Below are positions 25,236 to 35,401 of a DNA stretch of 64,000 nucleotides, piece after piece. The stretch is taken from assembly GCF_010119935.1 (NCBI RefSeq), contig NZ_CP048209.1:6422001-6486000 (forward strand), written 5' to 3'. This stretch comes from Paenibacillus lycopersici (GTDB taxonomy: Bacteria > Bacillota > Bacilli > Paenibacillales > Paenibacillaceae). Under the pieces are notes generated by a model. It saw nothing but the letters and a program-made list of their open reading frames with translations, was not told where the DNA came from and made no database searches. Position 1 is the stretch's first letter. Each line of letters opens with the position of its first letter. The position numbers and the translations under genes were made by a program.

Positions 25236-26396
25236 TTACTCCTTTCTAGTGTCCGCGTTGATGGGGATATGAATCGTGATCTTGGTTCCTTCATTGATAG
25301 CGGATTCGATCTCCATCCTCCCTTCAAGCAGTTCAGCCCGCTCCCGCATGCCGATTAATCCGAAATGATTGCTGTTCTTGACCTTGGACTCCAATTGATT
25401 CGTATGGAACCCGGCACCATTGTCTTTCACGACAATTTTCACCATTTGCACCTGATAGGTCATTTCAAGCGCGACATAAGTCGGATTCGCATGTTTGAAC
25501 GCATTGCCGAACGCTTCCTGTACCATCCGGTAAATCGCGGCTTCCATGGCCGAGGGCAGCCGGATTTCTTTGCCGATCGTATCGAATTTCGTGCGGATTC
25601 GGCTTTTTTCTTCATAATCCTGGATATATTTGCGAAGGGTCGGCACCAGGCCCAGATCATCCAATGCCATCGGACGAAGATTGAATATGATTTTGCGAAT
25701 TTCCTCAATGCCTGAACGCACCTGACTCTTCAAGTCTATTAATTCGTCCTGCACAATTTGAAATTCCTGCTTCATCAGCATCCGTTCCGCAATTTCCGTC
25801 CTAAGCACTATATTGGCGAGCGATTGGGCCGGACCGTCGTGAATTTCCCGCGCGATCCGCTTCCGCTCCTCTTCCTGGGCCAAAATGATTTTCAGCCCGA
25901 TCTGCTGCCGGTTCTTGGCGGACTCGAGAATGCGCGTCACCTGGTTCAAATCCCCCGACAAATATTCCAGCACGACATTGATTTTGGAAGCGATCGATTC
26001 CGCACGCTCGATCGACTTCTCGACATTGCGAACGCGCTTCTGCAGCTCGTCGCGGCGCGCCTTGAGATACGTCTCCTTCTCTCGGTACATCATGAGGTCC
26101 AATTGAAGCTGCGTCGCCTTCTCGTAAGCGGCCTTGATGTCTTCTTCTTTATATCGGACGAAGTCCCGGCTGACTTCAGTCAGCCGGATTCTCGCCCTCC
26201 GGTAGTCCAGCTCGAGCCGGTCGACCTTATCGATGATCTCCCCGGCTTCGGCCAGTACTTGGTTCAATTCTTGGCCAAGCGAAAACATTTCCTTACGCGC
26301 GGATTCGCAAATCTCGAAAATCTGGTATTTGCTATCCTCCATGACGGAGACCGCATTCTTGATGACTCGATCGATATCGTCTACGCGATATTCCAT
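25236..26396 (-). CDS. degS: Sensor histidine kinase DegS
   Basis: A 386-residue cytoplasmic kinase without membrane segments. The N-terminal two fifths is a long coiled coil (sensor domain), followed by HisKA_3 with His186 in IAREIHDGPAQSL and the ATPase domain (N box EAFGNAFKHA, G1 box VVKDNGAGF, GLIGMRERAELLEG). It phosphorylates DegU. The start ATG has only a weak Shine-Dalgarno, which may keep kinase levels low. Length and layout match Bacillus DegS (385 residues). Confidence 0.95.
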   Translation of the reverse strand: MEYRVDDIDRVIKNAVSVMEDSKYQIFEICESARKEMFSLGQELNQVLAEAGEIIDKVDRLELDYRRARIRLTEVSRDFVRYKEEDIKAAYEKATQLQLDLMMYREKETYLKARRDELQKRVRNVEKSIERAESIASKINVVLEYLSGDLNQVTRILESAKNRQQIGLKIILAQEEERKRIAREIHDGPAQSLANIVLRTEIAERMLMKQEFQIVQDELIDLKSQVRSGIEEIRKIIFNLRPMALDDLGLVPTLRKYIQDYEEKSRIRTKFDTIGKEIRLPSAMEAAIYRMVQEAFGNAFKHANPTYVALEMTYQVQMVKIVVKDNGAGFHTNQLESKVKNSNHFGLIGMRERAELLEGRMEIESAINEGTKITIHIPINADTRKE

Positions 26397-26468
26397 GCTT
26401 GTCTTTGCCCACTTTCTGCATGTTCTACTAAAACTATCATATCACATAATCAGTCGCGGGCATCCATA

Positions 26469-29177
26469 TCATTCGACGGTAATCGTGCCCAGCTTGCCGT
26501 CCCAATTGACGGTTAGGCCTAATTGCTCGGACACGAGGCGAATCGGAACGAGCGTTCGTCCGCTGCGCGTAATCGGCGCCACGTCGGACTGTTTGCGCAC
26601 CCCGGTAAGCACGAAGTCCTTGCTTCCGAGCGTCATTTCCATCAGCTGTGCGCCGCGAAGCACGGACACGCGCTTGAGCGCGGCATTCCAATCGATCTGC
26701 GCGCCCATGGCCTCGGTCACGAAGCGCAGCGGGAGATAGGTCGTCCCGTCCAGCAGCAGCGGCGCCACGTCCAGCGTATACGGCTTGCCGCCGACAACGG
26801 CGCTCTTGGAACCGAGCTTCAGATCGATTCGCGTCCGGGCAGGCTCCGGTACAACCGCCGGGTATTGGAACGCGATATTGTCGAACGCCAGCGTGCCCGT
26901 CAGCGCGCGCTCGTCCTGGCCGTCCTCCAGCGAGGCGACGTAGAGACGCTTCAGCGTAACGGGCGCCGTCATGCCCTCCGCGGCCAAATTGACTTTCAGC
27001 GTCTTCCAGCCGCTCCAGTCCGCTTGCTTGGCAAGCGTGATCAAGTGCGCGGCCCCTTTGCCGTCGATGAACTCCGCGCGAATCCAGTTCAGGCTCTTGT
27101 CGCCCATGACGTCGATCGTCATCCCGGACGGGTTTCCGTCCACTTTGCGTCCCGTTCCGTTCAATACGGCATAGGCGGCCTTCGTTCCGCTTCCGTTCGT
27201 AAAATCATACTGGAGCTGTACGACGCCGGAACTATTCGCGCCCGGCAGTCCCGATACGAAGGAAGCCGTTCCACCTACACCATTCGTACCTTGGAACGAA
27301 ATTGGATAGGTCTGCCTTTCGAAATCGTCGAATTTTTTATCGGCGCCTGCGGTCAGCACCGCCATCGTAGAGAAACCGTCATAGCGCGCGATGGCGTATC
27401 CGGCTTGCGCGGAAGAGCTTACGGAGCCGATGGTCAGACTGCCGTCCTTCACCGTGCCCGTGAACCCGCGGAATTCCCATTTCACCGCGGAAGCCGGCAG
27501 CGTCATCTTGCGGCCGTCCTTCAGCGTGACGCGCACGGGGAGCGCCATCGTCTTGCCCGGCTCGAGCACGAGCGAGCTGGCGTCCACCGACATGGAGGCG
27601 ATCGCATTGCCGCCGATCACTTCGACCTGGAGCTTGTCGCTGACCGTACCGGATTTGACGGCGATCGTCGTCGTGCCGGCTTTCGTTGCCGTGAAATTGC
27701 TGCCCGCGAAGCTGCCGAGCGCCGTGCCGGCCGACCATACCGGCTGCAATTGGCCGGGATCGATCGGATTGTAATACGTATCGTATGCCTTGAGCGAATA
27801 CGAAGCCTGCTGGCCGATGAACAGAACGCTGCTGCCGCTCGCTTTAATGCCTCTCAGCGAGCCTGCGGGCGCGACCGAGAAGACGCCAAGGCCGTTCGCG
27901 ACCTGGCGCTGCGTCGTGCCGTATTCCGTCGGGAAGGCCAGCTGCGTTGCCGTCTCCCCGAGCGGACGCGAGATCATCGTCGTGGAGCCGCCGCCATCGA
28001 GGTTCATGCCTTTCCACACGCCGAGCTGCACCATGATCTGCTGCAGTTCCGCAAGCGTCGCGCCTTGGCTGTTGTCGCTGTCTTCAACGGTAATGATCAG
28101 CGCCTTCGTGCCGTCCTTCGTATACCCCAGCGCCGTGCGCGCGCGGTCCGAGTTCGGGCTGATGCTGCTCGTATTGCGGGAGAATTTCGCCGCCGCGCCG
28201 CCCTCGACCAGAATGGTATGGCCGCCGATCAGCATCTGCAGCGCATCCGGCGCGATTGCCTGCCCGGTGGACTGCGCGATCAGATTGTATGCGGCCGTCA
28301 CCTTCGTTCCGACCTGCAAATGCGCGCGCGCGAATTCGGCCGCCTTGCCGTGCGTCCGCAAAATATAGGCGCCTGCCGGCACGGGGCCGGCAATCATCGT
28401 ATTGTCGGCGAATTGGGTAACGATGCCGTTCTGCACGAGCACCTCCGTCGGCGTCGTAGAGCTGTCGGTGATGTCCGGCCGCGTCTGGGTCCAAGCGCTT
28501 GTATAAATGTGCATGGCATTGGCATGGCTGAAGCCGTCGTTCGGCTCCGTCTTATAGGCGGCCTTGTTGATGCCGGACAACGGGAAGGTCGAACCGTCCG
28601 CCGCCGTTACCGTCCCTTCGAAGCCGTACGTATCGATCGTCGGTTTGCGATCGGCCGTCAACGCGAATGCGTACATGCCCGTCAATTGAGACGGGCTCGC
28701 CACCAGCTGGCCGCCCGTAACCTCGGCGCCGATCGGCGCGCCTTTGCCGCTTGCCGTATTGAAGTAATCCCCGTTCACGCCCGCCACGGCACCGGACTTG
28801 CTCACCATGTTCCCGACCGAGCCGACGCCCGAGACCGAGCCTTCTTTGCCGTTCATCACATCAAGCTTCACGTACGGATTCGTCAAGTCCACTTCGATGA
28901 CGTGCACGGCCGACGGCGTCGCCCCGGCTTTGCTCGTCCAGCTGTAGTCGACGCGTTTCGCGCCCGACGTGATCATCTCCTGGTTCATAGTGACCAGCTG
29001 CTTCACCGCTGCCGCAGCGACGGTATCGGCAGATGCAGCCTCCGTCACCGTCGAAAAGGCAGGCACCGCAACTAGAATCGGCTGTACGAGCAGCGAAGCT
29101 CCCAGCGTCCATATAAGCAATCGTCTGCCGCTTCTTCCCGGCACCCGATTCATCTTCTGTCCGTTATCGTTATGCAT
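26469..29177 (-). CDS. Secreted phosphodiester glycosidase-type protein with C-terminal stalk domain
   Basis: A 902-residue exported protein. A signal peptide (LLIWTLGASLLVQPILVAVPAFS) covers about residues 19-42. The NAGPA/phosphodiester glycosidase domain (about 60-430) shows NGDYFN at 135-140 and the motif MNLDGGGSTTM near 395. Beta-rich linker domains follow, and the last 120 residues form a copper-amine-oxidase-N-like stalk repeat (YTLDVAPLLLDGTTYLPLRF, then RTLVPIRLVSEQLG) common in Paenibacillaceae wall proteins. Expected role: hydrolysis of sugar-phosphodiester linkages in wall polymers or glycans; the substrate is unknown. The ribosome site (GGGAGAG) is 11 bases upstream. Confidence 0.82.
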   Translation of the reverse strand: MHNDNGQKMNRVPGRSGRRLLIWTLGASLLVQPILVAVPAFSTVTEAASADTVAAAAVKQLVTMNQEMITSGAKRVDYSWTSKAGATPSAVHVIEVDLTNPYVKLDVMNGKEGSVSGVGSVGNMVSKSGAVAGVNGDYFNTASGKGAPIGAEVTGGQLVASPSQLTGMYAFALTADRKPTIDTYGFEGTVTAADGSTFPLSGINKAAYKTEPNDGFSHANAMHIYTSAWTQTRPDITDSSTTPTEVLVQNGIVTQFADNTMIAGPVPAGAYILRTHGKAAEFARAHLQVGTKVTAAYNLIAQSTGQAIAPDALQMLIGGHTILVEGGAAAKFSRNTSSISPNSDRARTALGYTKDGTKALIITVEDSDNSQGATLAELQQIMVQLGVWKGMNLDGGGSTTMISRPLGETATQLAFPTEYGTTQRQVANGLGVFSVAPAGSLRGIKASGSSVLFIGQQASYSLKAYDTYYNPIDPGQLQPVWSAGTALGSFAGSNFTATKAGTTTIAVKSGTVSDKLQVEVIGGNAIASMSVDASSLVLEPGKTMALPVRVTLKDGRKMTLPASAVKWEFRGFTGTVKDGSLTIGSVSSSAQAGYAIARYDGFSTMAVLTAGADKKFDDFERQTYPISFQGTNGVGGTASFVSGLPGANSSGVVQLQYDFTNGSGTKAAYAVLNGTGRKVDGNPSGMTIDVMGDKSLNWIRAEFIDGKGAAHLITLAKQADWSGWKTLKVNLAAEGMTAPVTLKRLYVASLEDGQDERALTGTLAFDNIAFQYPAVVPEPARTRIDLKLGSKSAVVGGKPYTLDVAPLLLDGTTYLPLRFVTEAMGAQIDWNAALKRVSVLRGAQLMEMTLGSKDFVLTGVRKQSDVAPITRSGRTLVPIRLVSEQLGLTVNWDGKLGTITVE

Positions 29178-29282
29178 GTCTCTAGCAACTCTCCCATCTC
29201 AAAGTCTAGTGAGTTAGACTATGAAACTGTTGGAAAAGTTACGGACGATAGAAGAGTCCTATCACCATCATTCGACTGATAT

Positions 29283-29317
29283 AAAAAAGCTATCCGAGTC
29301 TGTTCGACCGGATAGCT
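29283..29317 (-). terminator. Terminator of the 1471-residue SLH protein gene
   Basis: On the minus strand AGCTATCCG pairs with CGGATAGCT around a 12-base loop, followed by a run of T. Confidence 0.88.
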
Positions 29318-29345
29318 CTGGTTGCGCTATTATTCGATATCGGTG

Positions 29346-32300
29346 CTAGCTGTCCAGGAAGCCCACGTAGTCAAGCAGCCGCTTCACCATCACGGCCGCT
29401 TCCGCCCGCGTCGCATTGTTCTTGCCGCCGAACGTCGACGTCGTCTGGCCATTGATGATGCCCGCTTGAACGGCTTTGGCCACGTCCGTCTGCGCCCAAG
29501 TGCCAACCTTGCCCCGGTCGCTGAATTTCTTCAACGTATCGGCAGCCGAGCCTTGCAGCGTCACTTGAATGCCTGCAACGCCGATCGCGCGAACCATCAT
29601 CGTCGCCATCTCTTCCCTTGTGACCGGATTGTTCGGCTTGAAGGAGCCGTCCGTCATCCCCTGGACGATGCCTGCCGTCGCCGCGGCGCCGATGTAGGCT
29701 GCCAGGCTGGTGGACGTGTTCACGTCCTTGAACTTCGCCGCTGCCGCGCGGTCGCCGGTCAGACCGAGCCCTTTCGCGATAAACATCGCGAACTCGCCGC
29801 GCGTGATCGCCTTCTTCGGCGCGAACGTCGTCAGCGTACTGCCTTCCACGATGTACTTATTGGCCAGCAATAGAATATCGTTGCGCGCCCAATGGTTGTT
29901 CAAGTCGGTAAAGCTCGTCGCGCCTTTCACGACGGCATACACGCTATTGCCTTTGCGCTTGAACGTCACGACCGACTGATTGTTGACCTGCTGCACGGTC
30001 GTCGGCACGTACGACAGCTTGCCCGACTGCGGATCCAGCCAGACGACCGCAACCTGCCTGCCATCCAGGTTGGCGGACGTCGTAATCGTCCGCGTCACGT
30101 AGCCGTTCAACGTTTCCACCGGCTTCGTCAGACCGTTATTCGTCACGGAGACTTGGAAGCTGACCGGGCTGACGAGCGTCTGCGCCTTCGCGGCGCTCAG
30201 CTGCGTATTCAGCGACGACGCCAGCGAGCTCGCATTCGTATCGATGGAAATCACCAGCTGACCGACCGCGCTGCCCGCATTCATCATTTGCGCCAGCTGC
30301 GTGAAATTGAGCGCGCTGAGCGGGATCTCGTACGTGATCGCCTTATAAGCCACCACGATGGAAGCATTGGACATAAGCTTCTTTGCATCCTCCAGCGCGC
30401 CGAGCGGGAACGCGGCGATCGCCGCATTCTCCGTGTCCGGTATCGTCAGGACGAGACGCGGAGCCGTGCCGCTAACCGAACGTATCGCGTTATAGGCATT
30501 CGTCACTTTCTCCGAGGTCAAGGCATATTGCTTGGCCGAAATGCCGGCCGGCGATACGGCGGACGTCGTCGCGGCCTCCGAAATCTTGATGGACAGGCCG
30601 CCGCCGGCCGCCGCCTCGTACTCGCTGTTCACGCCATCCGACCAAGTCGTCTGGTTGGCTGCCGCCGTATCCGTAAACGACGCCGGTACTGCGCCCGTTG
30701 TCGATCTTGGTCCGTAACCCGAGTTGGTGTAGCTGACTTTGACGGTATCGCCGATGTTGATTGCCGTGGCCAGCGTCAGCACGACCGCCGAACCGCTGAT
30801 CGCCGTGTTCAATATTGGACGCGATACATTGTTCACTTTCACCGCAAACTGCGAGATTGTCGGCACATAGCCGGTGTTCAGCTCCGCCGAGAAGCTGAGC
30901 GTCACATTGGCGCCCTTCGCGATAATGCCGTTCAGGGCCAGCGCCGACGAGCCGCCGGTGCCGGTGTTGACAGCCGTACCGTTGAACGCAAGCGCGGCAT
31001 TGCCGCCCAAATCCGACAGGGCAGGCGATCCTACGGTGTAAGAAAGCAGCACGGAATCTCCGACGGCGATCGCCGGGGAGACCGTCAGCACCACCTGTGC
31101 TCCGCCTACGCTTACGCCCGACACGGAACGGCTTTTGCCGTTCACGCTCAGGGCATAGGCCGTTCTCGGCGGAATAAGCGACGGATTCAGCGCCTCATCG
31201 TAACCGAGCGTAATCTGCGCCCCCGATGCCGTAGCCGATTGCAGCGCAGGCGCCTTCGCGTCATAACCGTTCTGAATATAGAACCCGCTGAACGAAGCCA
31301 GCGCATTGCCCGCCAGATCCTTAAGCGCGTACGAGGACGAGCTGTAATAGGAAACCGACACGGTTTGGCCGATCGTCGCCGCCTGCCCGCCATAGGTCAG
31401 CACGACAAGGTTGCCCGATCCCGAAATGCTTGTAACGGACGAATAAGAACCGTTAATGTTCAACGAAAACTGGGAATACGCATACGTGCTGATCGAGGCC
31501 AGCTCTTCGCTGAACGTAAGGATGACCGTATTGCCGTTGATCGACCCGCTTACTTGGTACGGTGCCGTCGTATCCGCAACGTTCGTCACGTTCAAGTTCG
31601 AGAAGTTGGCGGCTTCGATCCCGGAGAGGTCTTGGATCGGCGCCGTGCCGGCCGAATAAGAGACTTTCACCGTCTGTCCGGCAGCGACATCGCTTTGAAG
31701 CGTCAGCGTGACGTATTGTCCGCTCACCGCAACGGCGCTCACAACCCGCATAGCGCCGTTTACCGTCACGTAGAAGTTGGCCGGCAGCGGCGTTACGTTC
31801 TCGTTCAGGTTCTCGTTGAACGTCATTCTGATTTTGTTCGTGCCCACGAGTTCGGCCTTCGAAACCTTCGGCGGGCCGGACGTCGTGCTGGATGTGCGGA
31901 AGGTCCACTGGTATTGATTGAGAATGCCGTCAAACGCATTCCCCGCGAGATCGGTTACGACGCCCGCTCCCATTTCGACATAATAATCGGTGCTCGCCGT
32001 CAATGTCCCGTTCACGGTAATCAGCAGCTTGCGGTTGTTGGTCGGATCTATCGCGAACGTCGTCGCAATGCTGGCCGTGCTGCCGGAGATTCGTTTCAGT
32101 TTGATCGCGGACGTATTGGTACCGAGCATAATCGGCTCGCTGAACGTCGCCTCCAGCTTGGCGCCCTGCAGAGGAACGTTCGTCGCGCCATTCGCCGGCA
32201 GCTGCAGCACGAGCGTCGGCTTGTCCGTATCGGAGGTTACCGTGAACCGCCATCCGCTGTCGCCGGTGATCCCGGCATAATAATTCCCGCTTGCGTCGGA

Positions 32301-33761
32301 GAACGCCTGTCCGCCAATCTCGACATAGTACGTCGTATTGTTGGTGTACGTTTTATTCACGTTCCCTACCTTGATCTTGGTCGTTCCCCCTCCAGTCACG
32401 CTGGTGGATGTGACGGGAATGGCTGCGAAGACGGAACCGGATGGATAGGAACGAATCGTGATATTCCCTGTTCCAGGATAGACGGGCTCCGAGAAATTCA
32501 GCTCCAATTCCGGCGTCAGCGTCGCCTGCGTCGCGAGCGGCTTACGTTGGTCCGCCACCAGCGTTGGCGGCGTCTGATCGTTGCCGGGATTGGTGCTGAA
32601 GCTCCAATACCGCGCGTCGGAAATGCCTTGGTAGAGCAGGCTCGCATCCGTCGCGCCTTTGAAGGCGTTCGCGTCGATCAGCACATAGAACCCCGTATTC
32701 GGATCCAACGTGCTTGGCGTAATCGTCACGTCCGTACCGCCTATGGCGTTATTGGCAAGGACGACGCTGCTGCTCGCGACGTTAATCTGCTGCACGCTTG
32801 TATTGTCGGCAATTTTGTTGATCCAGATATACCCTGAATTCTTCGCCACTTTGACTGGAAAGCTTAATACGAGCGGCGTTGAGACGCTGACTCCGTACGC
32901 ATCGTCCTGCGGCGACAGCGTCGGGCTCCCGAGCGGCGGCGCGGAAGTCTTAAACGTCCATGCCGGCGCATTCATGAAAGGATTGCCAGCCGCGTCTTTA
33001 AACGCGCCATTCGGAATGCTAACGGTATATTCCGAGCTGCCTTGCAGCGAATTCGGCAGCACGATCGTAATCGTTGACGTCGAACTGCCGCTGACATTCG
33101 TCGAATTCACGTTAATCGCTTGCGAATCCCAGGACTGCCTCGGATTCGTATTCGTTACCGTGATCGTTCCGCTTGCCGCGAAGACCGGCTTGTTGAACTT
33201 CATCTTTAGTCCCGTGCTTATGCCCACCGTAGCATTATTCGCCGGTTGGAGCGGCGTATTCGTATCCAATACCGGATTCGTCGTATCCACGGACGCGATC
33301 GTCGTGAAGCTCCAATCCAGCGCGCTCGTCAACCCGGTGAATACGCTGTTATCGCTCTCGCTTACGAAAGCGCCAGGGTCGATCGTTACATAGTAGCTCG
33401 TATTCAGGGCAAAACTGCTCGTTGGCGTAATCGTCACCACATTGCGGTTCGAGCCCGTCCCGATCGCGACTCTGCCGCTATTTGCCGTATCGAAGGATTC
33501 GACAAGCTCGTTCGAGATTTGCTTGCGAATCTGGATCGTCGCGCCGCCGGTCCCCTTCTTCACGTTCTGATCGAAGGTAAGCAAGAGGCTCGTATCGGGC
33601 CTCACGTTCGTCGCGCTCGCCGAAGGGGATTTGCTTGTCAAGACCGGTCCGGCTGCGTCCGCCTTCACCCGCATCGGTTCGACCGCCAATCCGCCAACAA
33701 CGAATTGAAGAAGCACGATTGCTGCAATAATAAATGATGACCATTTGCGATTTCGGACCAC
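29346..33761 (-). CDS. Large SLH-anchored surface protein with Ig-like domains
   Basis: About 1471 residues. A signal segment (FIIAAIVLLQFVVGG) is followed by about five SbsA-type Ig-like domains, each containing blocks like LELNFSEPVYPGTGNI and TTYYVEIGGQAFSD, then several SwmB-like repeats (VTLTFSEEL / VKVSYTNS patterns). Three SLH domains occupy roughly the last 190 residues (FTDLNNHWARNDILLLANKY, ITRGEFAMFIAKGLGL, NATRAEAAVMVKRLLDYVG). The SLH domains bind pyruvylated secondary wall polymer. The start is GTG at 33759-33761 with AGGGAG 9 bases upstream; the longer frame to 33788 lacks a site. The role beyond surface attachment is unknown; adhesion or cell-envelope structure is plausible. 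Confidence 0.85.
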   Translation of the reverse strand: MVRNRKWSSFIIAAIVLLQFVVGGLAVEPMRVKADAAGPVLTSKSPSASATNVRPDTSLLLTFDQNVKKGTGGATIQIRKQISNELVESFDTANSGRVAIGTGSNRNVVTITPTSSFALNTSYYVTIDPGAFVSESDNSVFTGLTSALDWSFTTIASVDTTNPVLDTNTPLQPANNATVGISTGLKMKFNKPVFAASGTITVTNTNPRQSWDSQAINVNSTNVSGSSTSTITIVLPNSLQGSSEYTVSIPNGAFKDAAGNPFMNAPAWTFKTSAPPLGSPTLSPQDDAYGVSVSTPLVLSFPVKVAKNSGYIWINKIADNTSVQQINVASSSVVLANNAIGGTDVTITPSTLDPNTGFYVLIDANAFKGATDASLLYQGISDARYWSFSTNPGNDQTPPTLVADQRKPLATQATLTPELELNFSEPVYPGTGNITIRSYPSGSVFAAIPVTSTSVTGGGTTKIKVGNVNKTYTNNTTYYVEIGGQAFSDASGNYYAGITGDSGWRFTVTSDTDKPTLVLQLPANGATNVPLQGAKLEATFSEPIMLGTNTSAIKLKRISGSTASIATTFAIDPTNNRKLLITVNGTLTASTDYYVEMGAGVVTDLAGNAFDGILNQYQWTFRTSSTTSGPPKVSKAELVGTNKIRMTFNENLNENVTPLPANFYVTVNGAMRVVSAVAVSGQYVTLTLQSDVAAGQTVKVSYSAGTAPIQDLSGIEAANFSNLNVTNVADTTAPYQVSGSINGNTVILTFSEELASISTYAYSQFSLNINGSYSSVTSISGSGNLVVLTYGGQAATIGQTVSVSYYSSSSYALKDLAGNALASFSGFYIQNGYDAKAPALQSATASGAQITLGYDEALNPSLIPPRTAYALSVNGKSRSVSGVSVGGAQVVLTVSPAIAVGDSVLLSYTVGSPALSDLGGNAALAFNGTAVNTGTGGSSALALNGIIAKGANVTLSFSAELNTGYVPTISQFAVKVNNVSRPILNTAISGSAVVLTLATAINIGDTVKVSYTNSGYGPRSTTGAVPASFTDTAAANQTTWSDGVNSEYEAAAGGGLSIKISEAATTSAVSPAGISAKQYALTSEKVTNAYNAIRSVSGTAPRLVLTIPDTENAAIAAFPLGALEDAKKLMSNASIVVAYKAITYEIPLSALNFTQLAQMMNAGSAVGQLVISIDTNASSLASSLNTQLSAAKAQTLVSPVSFQVSVTNNGLTKPVETLNGYVTRTITTSANLDGRQVAVVWLDPQSGKLSYVPTTVQQVNNQSVVTFKRKGNSVYAVVKGATSFTDLNNHWARNDILLLANKYIVEGSTLTTFAPKKAITRGEFAMFIAKGLGLTGDRAAAAKFKDVNTSTSLAAYIGAAATAGIVQGMTDGSFKPNNPVTREEMATMMVRAIGVAGIQVTLQGSAADTLKKFSDRGKVGTWAQTDVAKAVQAGIINGQTTSTFGGKNNATRAEAAVMVKRLLDYVGFLDS

Positions 33762-33893
33762 AATTACCCACTCCCTAATTAAAGACACTCGTATCTTATT
33801 TTTCGGCTGGAAGCCGCCGGAAATGAAGACATTCTCTTAAAAATGACCGGCTTTTCGAGCCCTCTTGGCTTGCCGCATGACATGCATGGCAAT

Positions 33894-33924
33894 AAAAAAA
33901 GCCGCCCCAATAGAGGAGCGGCTT
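33894..33924 (-). terminator. Terminator of metK
   Basis: On the minus strand AGCCGC pairs with GCGGCT around a short loop, with seven T after it, 20 bases past the metK stop. Confidence 0.9.
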
Positions 33925-33943
33925 TCACGATGCACGTTGTCGA

Positions 33944-35146
33944 TTAACGAAGCGCGTCGGATTTCAACTTATCTGCCTTGTCTACGCGTTCCCATGGAAC
34001 GTCGATGTCCGTACGGCCGAAGTGACCATAAGCAGCCGTTTTGCCATAGATCGGACGGCGAAGGTCAAGCATCTTGATGATGCCCGCAGGACGCAAGTCG
34101 AAGTTGTTCTTGATGACTTCGACAAGCATTTCTTCGTCCACTTTGCCCGTGCCGTACGTATCCACGTTAATGGAAACCGGGTTCGCTACGCCGATTGCGT
34201 AAGCCAATTGAATTTCGCATTTATCCGCAAGGCCTGCGGCTACGATGTTCTTCGCCACATAACGTGCCGCATAAGCTGCGGAACGGTCGACTTTAGTCGG
34301 ATCCTTGCCGGAGAAAGCGCCGCCGCCGTGACGAGCGTAGCCGCCATACGTATCGACGATGATCTTACGGCCTGTCAGACCGGCGTCGCCCTGAGGACCG
34401 CCGATGACGAAGCGGCCTGTCGGGTTAATGAAATATTTCGTTTCGTCATCCAGCCATTCCGATGGAACGACCGGCGCGATAACATGCTTGCGGATATCGG
34501 ACTGGATTTGCTCCAGCGTCACTTCTTCGGCATGCTGCGTGGATACGACGATGGCATCGACGCGCGTCGGTTTGCCGTCGACGTATTCGATCGTGACTTG
34601 CGTTTTGCCGTCCGGACGCAGGTAATCCAGCGTGCCGTTCTTGCGCACTTCAGATAGTTGGCGGGAAATCCGGTGTGCCAACGCGATCGGCAGCGGCATC
34701 AATTCAGGCGTCTCGTTCGATGCGAAACCGAACATCAAGCCTTGATCGCCAGCGCCGATGTCTTCGTTCTCTTGGCGAATGTCTACGCCGTCGCGCGATT
34801 CAAGCGCTGCGTTAACGCCTTGCGCGATGTCGGCGGATTGTTCGTTAAGCGATGTCAGCACTGCGCAAGTGCTGGAATCGAAACCGAATTTAGCACGCGT
34901 ATAGCCGATTTCTTTGATCGTGCGGCGAACGATTGCCGGTATATCGACATAATCGGCGCGGCTGCTGATTTCGCCGATCACGAGCACCAAGCCCGTCGCG
35001 ACGGATACTTCGCACGCGACGCGCGCATAAGGGTCCACTTCCAGGAATGCATCCAAAACCGCGTCAGAGATCTGATCGCAGATCTTGTCGGGATGGCCTT
35101 CCGTTACGGATTCAGACGTGAACAAATGACGTCCTTTAAGCGACAT
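33944..35146 (-). CDS. metK: S-adenosylmethionine synthase MetK
   Basis: A 400-residue methionine adenosyltransferase. Signature stretches are TSESVTEGHPDKICDQISDA, GAGDQGLMFGFA, DAGLTGRKIIVDTYGG and the P-loop-like GGGAFSGKDPTKVDRSAAYA. It makes SAM from methionine and ATP. AGGAGG lies 10 bases before the ATG. A SigA-type promoter at 35346-35374 gives it a leader of about 190 bases with a hairpin but no recognisable S-box, although S-box control of metK is common in Bacilli. Confidence 0.97.
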   Translation of the reverse strand: MSLKGRHLFTSESVTEGHPDKICDQISDAVLDAFLEVDPYARVACEVSVATGLVLVIGEISSRADYVDIPAIVRRTIKEIGYTRAKFGFDSSTCAVLTSLNEQSADIAQGVNAALESRDGVDIRQENEDIGAGDQGLMFGFASNETPELMPLPIALAHRISRQLSEVRKNGTLDYLRPDGKTQVTIEYVDGKPTRVDAIVVSTQHAEEVTLEQIQSDIRKHVIAPVVPSEWLDDETKYFINPTGRFVIGGPQGDAGLTGRKIIVDTYGGYARHGGGAFSGKDPTKVDRSAAYAARYVAKNIVAAGLADKCEIQLAYAIGVANPVSINVDTYGTGKVDEEMLVEVIKNNFDLRPAGIIKMLDLRRPIYGKTAAYGHFGRTDIDVPWERVDKADKLKSDALR

Positions 35147-35288
35147 GAAACCTCAACCTCCTGCAACTTATAATTTCTAAGTATGATGCATAACATGCTC
35201 ATCTTGCTGGGACTCTATAAGAAAAATCGTCGTCCCATACGGGATCTAACGCTGAACGTTTCGATACCAAGTGAAAAGCTCGGATTTC

Positions 35289-35320
35289 AAAAAATGAACC
35301 TTTTCCAAGGAGGAAAAGGT
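35289..35320 (-). promoter_or_regulatory. Hairpin with T tract in the metK leader
   Basis: On the minus strand ACCTTTTCC pairs with GGAAAAGGT around TCCTT, followed by TCATTTTTTG. It starts about 20 bases after the predicted metK transcription start. It could be an attenuator for metK, or the terminator of the upstream SASP gene. The loop CCTCCTT is complementary to the metK ribosome site AGGAGG. Confidence 0.6.
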
Positions 35321-35345
35321 CTCATTAAGAACTCTCTAGGACAGT

Positions 35346-35374
35346 ATGATACCGAATATGTCGCTTGATGTCAA
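35346..35374 (-). promoter_or_regulatory. SigA promoter of metK
   Basis: Minus strand: TTGACA (35369-35374, perfect), 17-base spacer, TATCAT (35346-35351, five of six). It is the strongest SigA-type promoter read in the window and lies 28 bases beyond the SASP stop. Confidence 0.75.
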
Positions 35375-35401
35375 TGGATGACGGCCAATTCGGGCTTGAC
35401 T

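Noticed and set aside
29892..32837. A 981-codon open frame on the plus strand opposite the 1471-residue SLH gene
   Set aside because: It is Arg/His/Val-rich with no domain or start signal. Such mirror frames are common in GC-rich coding DNA.
35147..35345. SAM-I (S-box) riboswitch in front of metK
   Set aside because: The minus strand lacks the conserved GGTGGAGGGA-type and GCAACC-type blocks; only a hairpin with a T tract is seen.
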